64,000 bases of DNA from Pegoplata infirma (taxonomy: Eukaryota > Arthropoda > Insecta > Diptera > Anthomyiidae). Each line of letters opens with the position of its first letter. Position 1 is the first letter of the stretch. Position numbers and translations under genes: made by a program. This document shows positions 33,373-42,774 of the stretch, one piece after another. Below the pieces are notes generated by a model that was not told the DNA's origin, did no database searches, and worked only from the letters and a program-made list of their open reading frames with translations. The DNA is taken from assembly GCA_963921195.1 (NCBI GenBank), contig OY992537.1:131834694-131898693 (forward strand), read 5' to 3'.

Positions 33373-34379
33373 GGACAATTTTTCCGGGCGCGCTCAAATT
33401 ATCTAAAGACTTTGAAAAGTTTTAAATCCAATCATATCATTTCTGAGTTATGATTCTCTTTGTAGCCGTCTAATAACTTTTTAATAAGTTTTCTTCAGTC
33501 TTAAAATTTCGCAACTTCAATACAATCACAAAAAGGCGCATGCGTAAGTTAAAATCTAACAATTTGTTTTTATAACTGCGTAGCTGCTTCGGTAGTCATT
33601 TATTTCGTAGTTTCGTTTTTTATTTTTGGTTTTTTTCGCATTTCTTGTTCAACAGCCAGCAACAGACATATTTGGAGATTAGACAAAGTTATGTAAATAA
33701 ATCTGGTAACAAATTTTCAACGTAATAAATCCAAATCCTACTTTAATTTAAAATTTCTTCTCCTAGAGAATTTCTGGATAAGAACAGAGAATAAAAAAAT
33801 CCAATCAAACGGGTTTGTAGAAGTAACGAACATAAACTTGGTTAACAAGACAGCATAATCATATGATACATTGGTGGTATCAACAACATTGTGGTTTGTT
33901 GTTGCTGTTGTTGTATTGTAGAAGAAACAAAGACGGAGCAACAAAAAAGTATGGAGTTTATATCTAAGGCGTGTCATGTACTCATCTTGTAGAAAATATC
34001 TTAATGCATGTACTGGTACTTTAGCTTGGACAGACAGACATCTAGCCAGCCAGACAGACGTATGGACGGACAAACAAATTTTCAATAACATGTTTAGAAA
34101 CCAACAAAAAAAAAATAAAAGTTAAAAGCCATGTTTATCATAAAAACGATTAATGAAGTACAAAATGATGTTTAAATATTTTTTTTCTGCTTTTAACTTT
34201 TAAATCAGTGGCGTTTTAGCTAAAGAAATTGTATTTTGGGCGCCATAACGTAAAACTATAAACTTAATCGCTAAACATAAAAACTTACAAATATATACAT
34301 TGATAGTAAAGATTTAGAAAACACTTTATTTCTTAGGTAAGATTTTAGAAGTCTTTTGATAAACTTGACATGTGACTAC
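33373..34379. other. Unassigned sequence
   Basis: No repeat boundaries are recognised. A GACAGACAGACATCTAGCCAGC stretch near 34030 hints at a Helitron-like remnant but is too short to assign. Confidence 0.4.
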
Positions 34380-34745
34380 ACCATTTACAGATGTAACTCT
34401 AAAAACATCAATTGTAATTGGAAGATTTATTTGTAACGCTAGGATTCAATTTGGGACGCGAAGATTCCATTTGCAATTTTAAGATTCCATATGTAATTCG
34501 AAGATTCCATTTGTAATTTAAAGATTATACTTGTAATTCGATTACACCATTTACAATCAAAGAAATTTCAATCGATATTCTCGAATTGCAATTGGAATCT
34601 TTGAGTTTCGGTTGATCTTTTTCGATTTACAATTGATCTTTTTCGATTTACACTTGATCTTGTTCGAGTCCCAATTGATCTTTTACGAATTACAATTAGA
34701 ATCTTGCAATGCAATTCAATTTCAACTCAATTGAGTTTCAATTTA
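34380..34745. repeat. Degenerate minisatellite with an orientation switch
   Basis: Units of about 25-28 bp of the form AAGATTCCATTTGTAATTCG repeat across 34410-34560. From about 34600 the units appear in the opposite sense (TTGATCTTTTTCGATTTACA). The whole behaves as a loose inverted repeat next to the start of LINE L3. Confidence 0.65.
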
Positions 34746-34834
34746 ATTTATTTTATTTTTCCCCTGCCCGAAGGCTGGAAAAATTCGCACGCAGCTCCGA
34801 AGGATTCCAGAGCAATTAGTCTCGTCTCCTTTTT

Positions 34835-35302
34835 TTGTTAAAGCCAATGGAACGACTGGTTGACCCATATTTGCATGTAGTGATTGACTCGAGGTTGTTT
34901 TCGACTAGGCAACATGTATACAGCAAGGGTAGATCAACTAAAACAGCTCTTTATGAGCTCGTTGGTACCATCGAGAAATCACTTTCGGTAAAGAAATACA
35001 CTATTGTGCGTTTTCTTGATATAGAGGGGGCTTTAAATAATGTCATCTCAGACTCGATAATTGTGGCATTGTCTGGTCTAGGAGTAAAGCATGGGATTGT
35101 TTTACTGATGGAAAATCTACTTACCAAAGGACGCGTAACGTCTAAATTGGTAGCATCTGTCATATCTCTATTTGCCAATGGCGGCACACCACAGGGATGT
35201 GTTCTTTCGACGCTTCTTTGAAATCTGGCACTGAATTCAATGCTGCTCTCTCAAGAAGCACATGGTTGTCATGTTGTCGCATATGCTGACGTTGTCACGA
35301 TA
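34835..35302 (+). pseudogene. LINE L3 reverse transcriptase palm
   Basis: The first 128 codons are open. They include QHVYSKGRSTKTALYELV, the motif A block RFLDIEGALNNV with the first catalytic aspartate, LSGLGVKHGIVL, and the motif B block ANGGTPQGCVLSTLL. A TGA at 35219 replaces the expected Trp codon. Reading on, NLALNSMLLSQEAHGCHVVA is followed by YADVVTIAV, so the catalytic YADD box is mutated to YADV. FLDIEGA with an RNase H domain downstream supports the LOA/I side of the LINE tree. The call of group is by recognition. Confidence 0.82.
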
Positions 35303-35489
35303 GCGGTAAAAAGAAATCACCTACTAACATTAAGGGACATTCTTCAGGGTTTTCTAGGAGATCTGTCTTAATGGCCAAGAGTCAGTGGTCTGGGGTTAAG
35401 CCAAGTTAAACTAAACTTGCCTAGTTAACAAGTAAAAATAAGATTTCTGATTTTAATCATATTTCTCTGAACGACACTAAATTCGCACA

Positions 35490-35789
35490 CCAAAAACTAT
35501 TGAATAAAAAATTTCAATTAAATTTATTGATCAATAAAATTTAATTTGTCATAAGATTACAATTCATTCGTTAAATCAATCATTATTTTGATTCACTTTA
35601 AATAAAAAATGTAATAAATTTGTGATCAAAATCGAAAAGTGTTTGATTGAAAAAAAAAATCAATTAATCACCTACAATTTGATGATTGATATAACAATTT
35701 TCTTCATCGTAGGAGTTTCAATTAAAAAATTAATTGAAACCGCGTTTTTTGGTGATTGAAATTAGTTTTCAATTCTTTATGTGCGTTCA
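35490..35789. mobile_element. AT-rich MITE inserted in LINE L3
   Basis: Ends CGCACACCAAAAACTATTG and, inverted, CGCACATAAAGAATTG bound a 300-bp AT-rich element whose interior matches 10210-10445 in reverse orientation (AAAACGCGGTTTCAATTAAT region). LINE sequence lies on both sides, but about 150 bp of LINE is missing after it, so the exact target site cannot be read. Confidence 0.7.
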
Positions 35790-35829
35790 TTGAATTCATA
35801 CCACTTCTGTATGAATTCAGTGAACGCGT
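35787..35829. repeat. Hairpin next to the MITE in L3
   Basis: CGTTCATTGAATTCATA and TATGAATTCAGTGAACG form a 17-bp stem with one mismatch and a 9-base loop. It sits between the MITE and the resuming LINE sequence, possibly filler DNA from repair. Confidence 0.75.
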
Positions 35830-36120
35830 CCAATTCTGCTGTCTGGAATCATTGTCTAATGGCCTTCTTTAGAGACAAAAATGAACTGTGTCTTTATCAC
35901 GAAGGTACAGGCAATGGTCTCGATGTGTATCACTGGAGCTCTTTGTACTACACATACGGTTGCATTAAAAATTCTCCTTCACCTAATATCTTTCGACATA
36001 TTTTGTGGGCAGTATGCATCGGCAACAAATACGAGTAGCACACTGCACCAGAAGTGCCGCGATTGTGGCCATAGCGCGAATAACAATACCACAAAATTTG
36101 GATAATTTGAAGCTACACGA

Positions 36121-36345
36121 AAAGTGGGCTTCGGAGTCTATTCTGAAGAGCTTGGGTTGAGCCTATCTCAAAGTTTGTCAGATCATTGCAGTGTTTACAA
36201 GGCTTATATGCTGGCAATAAAGAAAGTGGCTGACTGGTTGAGTTGCAATGTCTTGTCTACAACCACAGTCAACCTCAAGTCAATGTTTCTGAAAACAACT
36301 TCTTTATTGCGGCACGTCTTTAAATTAAATAGTTTGACATATGAC
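36121..36345 (+). pseudogene. LINE L3 RNase H fragment
   Basis: The frame encodes GFGVYSEELGLSLSQSLSDH, then VYKAYMLAIKKVADWLSCNV, homologous to residues 43-86 of the L1 domain. The catalytic glutamate of YQAEMLAI is replaced by tyrosine (YKAYMLAI), and the IIYSDSQAA strand is deleted, so two of the active-site residues are lost. The domain continues after the hAT insertion at 37326 as RMDPREQRHSREL-like sequence in a shifted frame. Confidence 0.8.
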
Positions 36346-37325
36346 TAGGGTGACCATTTTTTCTGAACTCAAATCAGTACGTTTATATATTTGTGAAATA
36401 CCTCTCTAAGAACTCTTTCCTATGGCAAAACACTGATAATTGTTTCAACACTCAAAAAAATTCGGTTAAACTAACAAACTTGGGGCAATTGGTATTTCAG
36501 TAAAAACAACTGTTTAAAAACAACTGTTTGAAAAGAGTTGTTTAAAAACAAAGGTTTAAAAACACTGCCATAAACTGTTGTCGTTATTTTGTAGAAAATT
36601 CAACTGACTTTAAACAATATCATTTGAATGTTTATCGTTTCAGTGCAGAAATTATAACAAAAAGTAAATTATAACAAAAAGTTTAAGTAAATCCCTCAAA
36701 TTCTCCATAAGTTTTGATAACTCCGACTTTTATAAAACTTCCCAGATAGAAATCATATGTTTTTTAAATAGCGGCTGATATTCTGAATGATTTGTCCAAT
36801 AAATTCTGAAGACATTACCTCATCGAACATCTCAGAATCATTTGAATTGATGCAATTACATTATCTTTCTAAAAATATAAAAAATCCATCATCCCGTGAA
36901 CTTTTCGTTTAGAAACCCTCAAAGATTATGCATAATGGGATTATGCATATGCAACATGGGCGCCTTTTCAAATAAACCTTTTCATATATATAGGATCAAA
37001 ATAACCTCATGCTCTCAGATACATTTTTGCGTTAATGAACCTCTTGATTCACGAACTCTGAACTTTTTAGAATTGATTTAACTCAAAATATCTCTTTGGC
37101 ATACTTAAGTTATAAAAAACTACTCCGATGACTTATTTTATGGAAATCCAAATTTTTGTATAAAATTTTCAAACAAAATTATTTTTTATGTTGAAATGTC
37201 AAAAATCAGTACAATCAGTACATATTTAAAAAAATCAGTACAAATCAGTACAACGTCGTTTGATCAGTACACGTGATCAAAAATCAGTACATGTACTGAT
37301 CAAATCAGTACGTATGGTCAGCCTA
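36346..37325. mobile_element. hAT-type element, TIR TAGGGTGACC/TAGGCTGACC, in LINE L3
   Basis: Ends TAGGGTGACCAT and, inverted, TAGGCTGACCAT are flanked by the perfect 8-bp duplication CATATGAC (36338-36345, 37326-37333). Excising it joins the RNase H codons of L3 exactly as in L1. The right end carries repeated TCAGTACA motifs in both orientations (37200-37310). No transposase. Relatives: 25413-26262 and the tip at 20361. Confidence 0.93.
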
Positions 37326-38504
37326 CATATGACTCGTATGGATCCCAGGGAACAAAGACATTCCAGAGAATTGTAGAGTCGATTTGCATGCAAACCTGGG
37401 AACTACATTACAGGTTCCACTGGAATTGGAAATATACGGTTTTGTTCCGCGACGGAGACAAATCTGAGATTGTCAAATGGATGGACATATAAGAATGCAG
37501 GTGAGTTTTGGGCCTCTCTTAATCAGAAGCGCACTAGTGAACTGATATCGCTACCAAGAAGAGATATTTTGAAGGTGGTTGTTGTAATTATCGGACACTA
37601 CCTTATAGAAAAGTGCGTTGAGCGGTTAAATGTGCCGTCAAATGACTTGCCGAAGTTTCATGAATGAGGAGTTGCAAGCTTTAGAACACTTTACCTTGCT
37701 TCACTGGAATATGGAGAGCTGAACATTCTTTCTGATTTGTCGGATGTCAAAATTCAATATCTTAGGAGTTTCATAAGAAGCTCAAATTGGTTTAACGGCA
37801 GGTGCTAATAGGGGAAACTATTGTAGTACCGTGGCATTACAACGGGTCTTAGAGTATATGTGTGCTGACTTTTAACGTCAGAAGCCTAACAACCTAACCT
37901 TATTAGACGAAATTAAAAAAGAAAAAAAAGAATGTGCCGTTAAACAAAAGATTCAGTCTTACCATATAAAAAAAAATTAAATTAAAATCGACTTTTAATT
38001 TTATTTCCATACAAATTGTTTTTGTTTTTAAAATCGACTTTCAAAAAATACATGGAAAATTTGAAATTTAAAATAAAACTTTTGTTAAAATAGACTTTTA
38101 ATTTTTCTTTGGTACGGGCCATTGAATAGCCTAGATCTACGCATCTGCGGACATATCCCAATCATTTAAAAATAAAATATCACCTATTTTCATGTGTTTA
38201 TAGAGATTCGTAGGAATATCGGGAGTATTGGGACTATGTTTTGTCCAATGTTGGCAATCGATACCTTTTCAATACCGTTATCCGTTTCAAAACCCTTTAA
38301 ATTGAATACCGTTACCAATACCAATACCGAAACTCAGTTTTGGTATCGGATACCGGTATCCAAAAACCTTTTCCTTCGGTACCGGTACGTACCGATATCG
38401 AAACGGGTTTTCCTAAAAAACATGTTTTTTTTTCCAAAAAAGGAAAAAAAATAAATTAATAAAAAGTTTGTAAATTTTTTTGGATTTTGTAAATGAAAAA
38501 TCGT

Positions 38505-39016
38505 TAGAGTCCGACCGAAACCAGTTTTCAAGGCCGAACCGAAACCGAACCGAATATTCGGCCGAAAAAGTAATATTCGGCCGAAACCGAACCGAAACCG
38601 AAACTTTAAAAAAATTACCGCCTGTTACGAATTAAATTATTAAAGATAAATATACAGCATATAATGCCTTTAAACCATAGGAATTGTTGTATTTTTGAAA
38701 AAAAAAAAATACTTTTTTAAAAAACTTACAAAAAATTGTATATTTCGTTTGTAGATTAGGAGAAAATAATTTTTGAACTGAAACATTTTTACATTTATTG
38801 CATAAACTGGTAACATTTTCTTCAATTGAACTGAAACAAGTGTATTGAAATACGAAATCAAAAAATTCAGCGACTTTTTTACATATTTTTTAAAATACCA
38901 AAAAGTTTCGGTTTCGGCTAATATTCGGCCAAAATTTTGCCGAATACCGAATAGAGGCCGAAACCCCATTATTCGGCCGAAACCGAGACCGAAACCGAAT
39001 ATTCGGTCGGACTCTA
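38505..39016. mobile_element. TTCGG-rich hAT-type MITE, copy 3
   Basis: Ends TAGAGTCCGACCGAA, inverted at the right, carry the perfect duplication AAAATCGT (38497-38504, 39017-39024). It is about 510 bp and closely similar to 8440-8961 in reverse orientation, including the core frame. It lies inside the larger hAT-type element. Confidence 0.93.
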
Positions 39017-39689
39017 AAAATCGTACTTCAATTGCATCCCCGAAGTCTCATAAAAATCAAGAAATCTTTGGGCACCCACATCGTGGATTAAGTAAAAATT
39101 TGCAAAAAAGCCATATTTCAACCGCGATGCGGGAGCAGAAGAAAATTATTGATTTTCACGAAATTTTTATGGTGTTATTTGGACTCCCAATACAAACTTT
39201 CTAAGCCCCTTTCGTATAGTAACGTTTTTTTAGGGATTTTTATTTAATCCGCGATTTTGGTGCCAAAGGATTTTTTTGATATTTATAGGACTTCGGGGGA
39301 GGCATTTGAAATACTAGCAGGAAGTTTTCCACTATAGTAAAATTTTTTGGAGTGGCTTAACTCGTAGAAATCGCTCATGAATTTACGATTTTGTGATTTA
39401 CTATTACTTAAAAGTCACATAATTCGCGAAAAAAAATTTTGTAATATTTTTGAATGTGATCTTGTCTATACAAGGAAGACCTATTTTTCCAAATAGATAA
39501 CACCAACATAAAAACTTGGTTGCCTAGAAATAATATGAAATATGTAATTTGTTGGAGTTTTCACTTTAACCGCGATGCAGGAGGGTAAGGAAATTTTTGA
39601 TTTTCACGAAAATTTTATGGAGTCATTTTGACACCCAATAGAAACTTATTGGACCCCTTTCAGCTCAAAAAAAAAAAAAAAAGTAAAAA

Positions 39690-39974
39690 TCGATGCGGCC
39701 ATAAGGAGTCGTTTTTTTTGTAAATCCTCGTTAAATCGGTTCAATTCGTCGTTTTTGTTTTTCCCTTTTTAAGGTAATCGATGTGGATTATTCCGCGTGC
39801 ATCCCAAAAAACTGTTGCCATCACTGTATTGGCCGACAAACTTACATTGGCCTACTACAGCTTGGCATAAACATTTGTAGTTCCCCTGGTCTGATTAGTA
39901 TTGAACAGAAAAATCGGACCAGTGGTTCAATAGATATTAAGAAAGCCGTGAATTTCAGATTGGTTTCACCTTAA
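39690..39974 (-). pseudogene. mariner transposase fragment
   Basis: Minus-strand reading of 39771-39824 gives VMATVFWDARGIIHIDYL, a hallmark of mariner (irritans-type) transposases, including the second catalytic aspartate region (FWD). Downstream (39690-39770) out-of-frame pieces such as LNRFNEDLQKKRLLM match the following helix. Upstream the sequence is degenerate. Perhaps a quarter of a transposase remains; the element ends are not seen. It lies within the larger hAT-type element and is probably a passenger insertion. Confidence 0.8.
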
Positions 39975-39991
39975 ATTCACGTTCCCCACAC

Positions 39992-41076
39992 ACTCAAAAA
40001 AAAGCCTTGACTTAAACTTTGGAAAAATTTTCTTCAAAATAGTTTATAAATTTTCCCACAATTTAGTTAAATTTAACTAAAAGTTGGGAAATTTTTTTAA
40101 GTGCTAGAAAAAAATTTAATTTCATGTACTGTTAAATAGTCCATTATTTTCCTTAAATGGAATTCATAAATACATTGAAGAAATTCTTACCGCCAAAGAA
40201 ATTTTCCCTAAATATATGACAAAAATCTTTATATTTAATACATATTTCTCTTCTTTAGTTTTAGGACGTAATTTTCTACCAAGTAGTTCATTTTCTTAGA
40301 TTTGAGGAAGTTTTTTCCACTATTTTAGTAAAATTTTAATAACTCGGGCAAATTTTTTTTTTCAAAAACTTAAAGTGGCGATATCTCGAAAACTGAGCCA
40401 GATAGAGCAAAATGGAGGCCATTTTTGGTTCTTAGTATCAGTTCAGTTCAGTTCTTAGTATTAGTTTATAGTATCGCCGGTCCTCTTCACATGTGTGGAC
40501 CCCAATGGGTCCTAACTTTGGATTTAAAAAAGTTGGCATTCCCGAAAATACTCATATCTTGGTAAATAATGCCAACACAACAAAAAGTTCAAAAGCATTT
40601 TTGTAGCCCTTAACACGGAGAACAAGGCCGCCAAATACCGAAAAGCTCTTCGAGTAATAGTTTTAAAGTTATCGAGTTTTTAAACTTCTCAAGACCCCAG
40701 TGGTCCCCTTAATTCACGCATCTCAAAAAGTAAGCAAGGTAGAGCGAAACGGACAAAAATTTTGGATCAAAAAATATGAAGATTCTTAAGGAACCCAACT
40801 AGGTCTGGGCTCATCGGGGTCTGAACCTATCGGTCCGAACCCAATGGGGCCTTCACCCAATCGGGTCCTCAAATGTGTATGAACTAAATTGAAATTAATT
40901 TTTCCCATTTTTTAGTTCAAATTGGTATAATATAAAATTTTTTTTTCTTTCCTTATTTTTAAGAAAAATATAAACTTAAAAGAAAGAAAACATGGCAATG
41001 GAGCTAAATCATTATCAAAATTCTTTGAATTTAGTTAGTTTTCCCATTTTTTAGTTAATTTTTTTTTCTGAGTGCA
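39992..41076. mobile_element. Element with ACACTCAAAAAAAA ends
   Basis: CACTCAAAAAAAAGCC at the left and, inverted, CACTCAGAAAAAAAAA at the right bound about 1.08 kb. Both ends are followed inward by TTTAGTTAAATTTAACTAAA-like words. Near 40800-40875 there is a short array of CCCAATGGGGCC/TATCGGTCCGAAC-like motifs. No coding signal and no clear duplication. It resembles 31914-32147 at the ends. Confidence 0.55.
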
Positions 41077-41475
41077 GAACCCCTATAAACGCTCTTTTAA
41101 TTTTTTTCACATTTTAGAGGGCATTTTAGCAAAAATGCTAAAAAATAAATACGTAAATATGTGTTTAGTATTAAAATTAAAAAAAAAAAAAAATTTAAGT
41201 TTTTATACGTTTTTTATATTTTTAGCATTTTTTCGATAATACCGGTACGTACCGGTATTGACGTTTCGGTATCGGTAATACCGTAACCGATTCAACTCGA
41301 ATACCGTAACCGATACCGAAATAAATAAAAAAAACGATACCGATATCGATACCGTTATTCGTTTCGATTGCCAACCTTGGTTTTGTCACATCCACCTTCC
41401 TGTAGACACAATAGAATTGAGGTTGTGGAAATCGCAATACAGTTGAAACCATTTAAATCTTGATATGATAATGAC

Positions 41476-41770
41476 TAGTGTCCGACCGAATACACCTTTT
41501 TTGGCCGAAGCCGAATATTCGGCCAAATTTTCACTATTCGGCAAAACCGAAGCCGAAGCCGAATATTAAAAAAAAAAGTTTTTATTTGCAAAAACACTTA
41601 GTAAAATGTTTTTGTGGCTTACTAATGTGATTCAAAGTTAGTTTAGTGTGTTTTTCAACACGTGAGCACAAATATTATACAATTATTCGCTATTCGGCCT
41701 ATTGTGGCCGAAGCCGAATAGTGGCCGAATAGTGCTTTTTGGCCGAAGCCGAATATTCGGTCGGACACTA
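41476..41770. mobile_element. TTCGG-rich hAT-type MITE, copy 4 (short)
   Basis: Ends TAGTGTCCGACCGAATA, inverted at the right, have the perfect duplication ATAATGAC (41468-41475, 41771-41778). At 295 bp it is a deletion derivative of the 12220-13310 type and shows the empty target of that copy's inner TTA element. Confidence 0.95.
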
Positions 41771-42392
41771 ATAATGACGTAGCTTAATATATTTAGTTTT
41801 TAAGACAAATGCAATTAATTCCTTAATTAACAGTTTAATAATTTATTTATTTGTTCTTTTCGTTTTAGGTAATGACATAATTATTACAGCATTATAGAAA
41901 TTATCAAGGATGGGTACCAATTCGATAAAAGTATTGGTATTGGTATTGGTTTTTAAGATTATATTAGTATTGGTATAGGTATTGGTTTTCATTTTTTGTT
42001 GAATTGGTATAGGTTTCGGTATTGGTTTTGAATTATTTAGGTATTGGGTATTGGTATTGGTTTTAGCCTCGAATCGGTATCGGTTTTTAATAAGTATTGG
42101 TATTTATCTTATATCGGTTTTGGTATTTGTATGCAAAAGGTTTTGTCGTTAATATTAATTAATTTAACGTAAGTCGTCCTGCTATCCGCCCCACAGTGCA
42201 CACTGGGGAGAGGTGGTAGGTTTTTTGGGCAAAAGTCTCCACAGGTCGTAAATGTTAACCGATGAAATTCAGAATATAAGCCTTTATTAAGGTAATAAAT
42301 AAGTGCCTTGAAAGTTCTTGAAATCGGACTTACAAGAAAACTATTTCATGGTGGACACTTCATTTTTAATAAAATTTACAGATGTTATAGAT

Positions 42393-42707
42393 CAACGATT
42401 CCCAACCTTCGCCCCGTTCCCCGTTCTCGCCCCACTGGGGGGCAATTTGAATATTTTAGGGGGGCAACGAGCAAGTTTTCATGATTTTTTTTTACTTAAA
42501 TTAACTAAATAATACAATTATTTAGTTAAAAGATGAACAATTTTACTAAAAACTTTATTTAAACTAAGATTATACAAAAAATTTTGCTAAACTACTAGTA
42601 ATTTCGAATTATAAAACAAATTTGTAAAATTCGCAATTTTTTTTTAGTGTGGGGGGACATTTTGGTCTCTTTAGCTCAAAAGTGGGACATGGAGCAAAAA
42701 TCCATTG
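42393..42707. mobile_element. Small hAT-type element, end CAACGATTCCCAACCTT
   Basis: It is flanked by TTATAGAT (42385-42392, 42708-42715). The left end CAACGATTCCCAACCTTCG resembles the CAGTGGTTCCCAACCT end common among Buster/Charlie-type hAT elements. The right end (ATCCATTG) is a poor inverted match. GC-rich terminal GGGGGGCAA and GTGGGGGGACA tracts enclose an AT-rich core. Confidence 0.8.
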
Positions 42708-42774
42708 TTATAGATGAAACAAATGAAGAGAAACTTGTCTTTTGTTTATGTATTTGAATTAGAGATGGCCTATG

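Larger units (their letters stand above)
34760..37895 (+). mobile_element. RNase-H-bearing LINE, copy L3, with two insertions
   Basis: The longest copy of the family. It spans reverse transcriptase fingers and palm (34800-35300), a gap at the element 35490-35789, thumb (35830-36030), RNase H (36120-36345 and 37326-37420) and the C-terminal tail. The 3' end holds a degenerate GCTGAC...GTCAG hairpin near 37868-37885, then CCTAACAACCTAACC. Stops and deletions make it non-functional. A hAT-type element split the RNase H codons (see 36346-37325). Confidence 0.85.
38246..41379. mobile_element. hAT-type element, TIR CAANGTTGGCAATCG, with GGTATCGG-type arrays
   Basis: Ends CAATGTTGGCAATCGATACC and, inverted, CAAGGTTGGCAATCGAAACG are flanked by GTTTTGTC (38238-38245, 41380-41387), 8 bp, perfect. 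Both subterminal regions are dense in GGTACCGGTACGTACC- and AATACCGTAACCGATACC-like words. The interior contains a TTCGG-rich MITE (38505-39016), a mariner transposase remnant, an ACACTCAAAA element and a dispersed duplication (39116-39230 against 39562-39675, AACCGCGATGC). Confidence 0.9.

Noticed and set aside
33738..34091. 117-codon minus-strand frame with a possible signal peptide
   Set aside because: No recognisable domain. It overlaps a GACAGACAGAC-type tract and a GTTGTTGTT tract, and composition is low-complexity.
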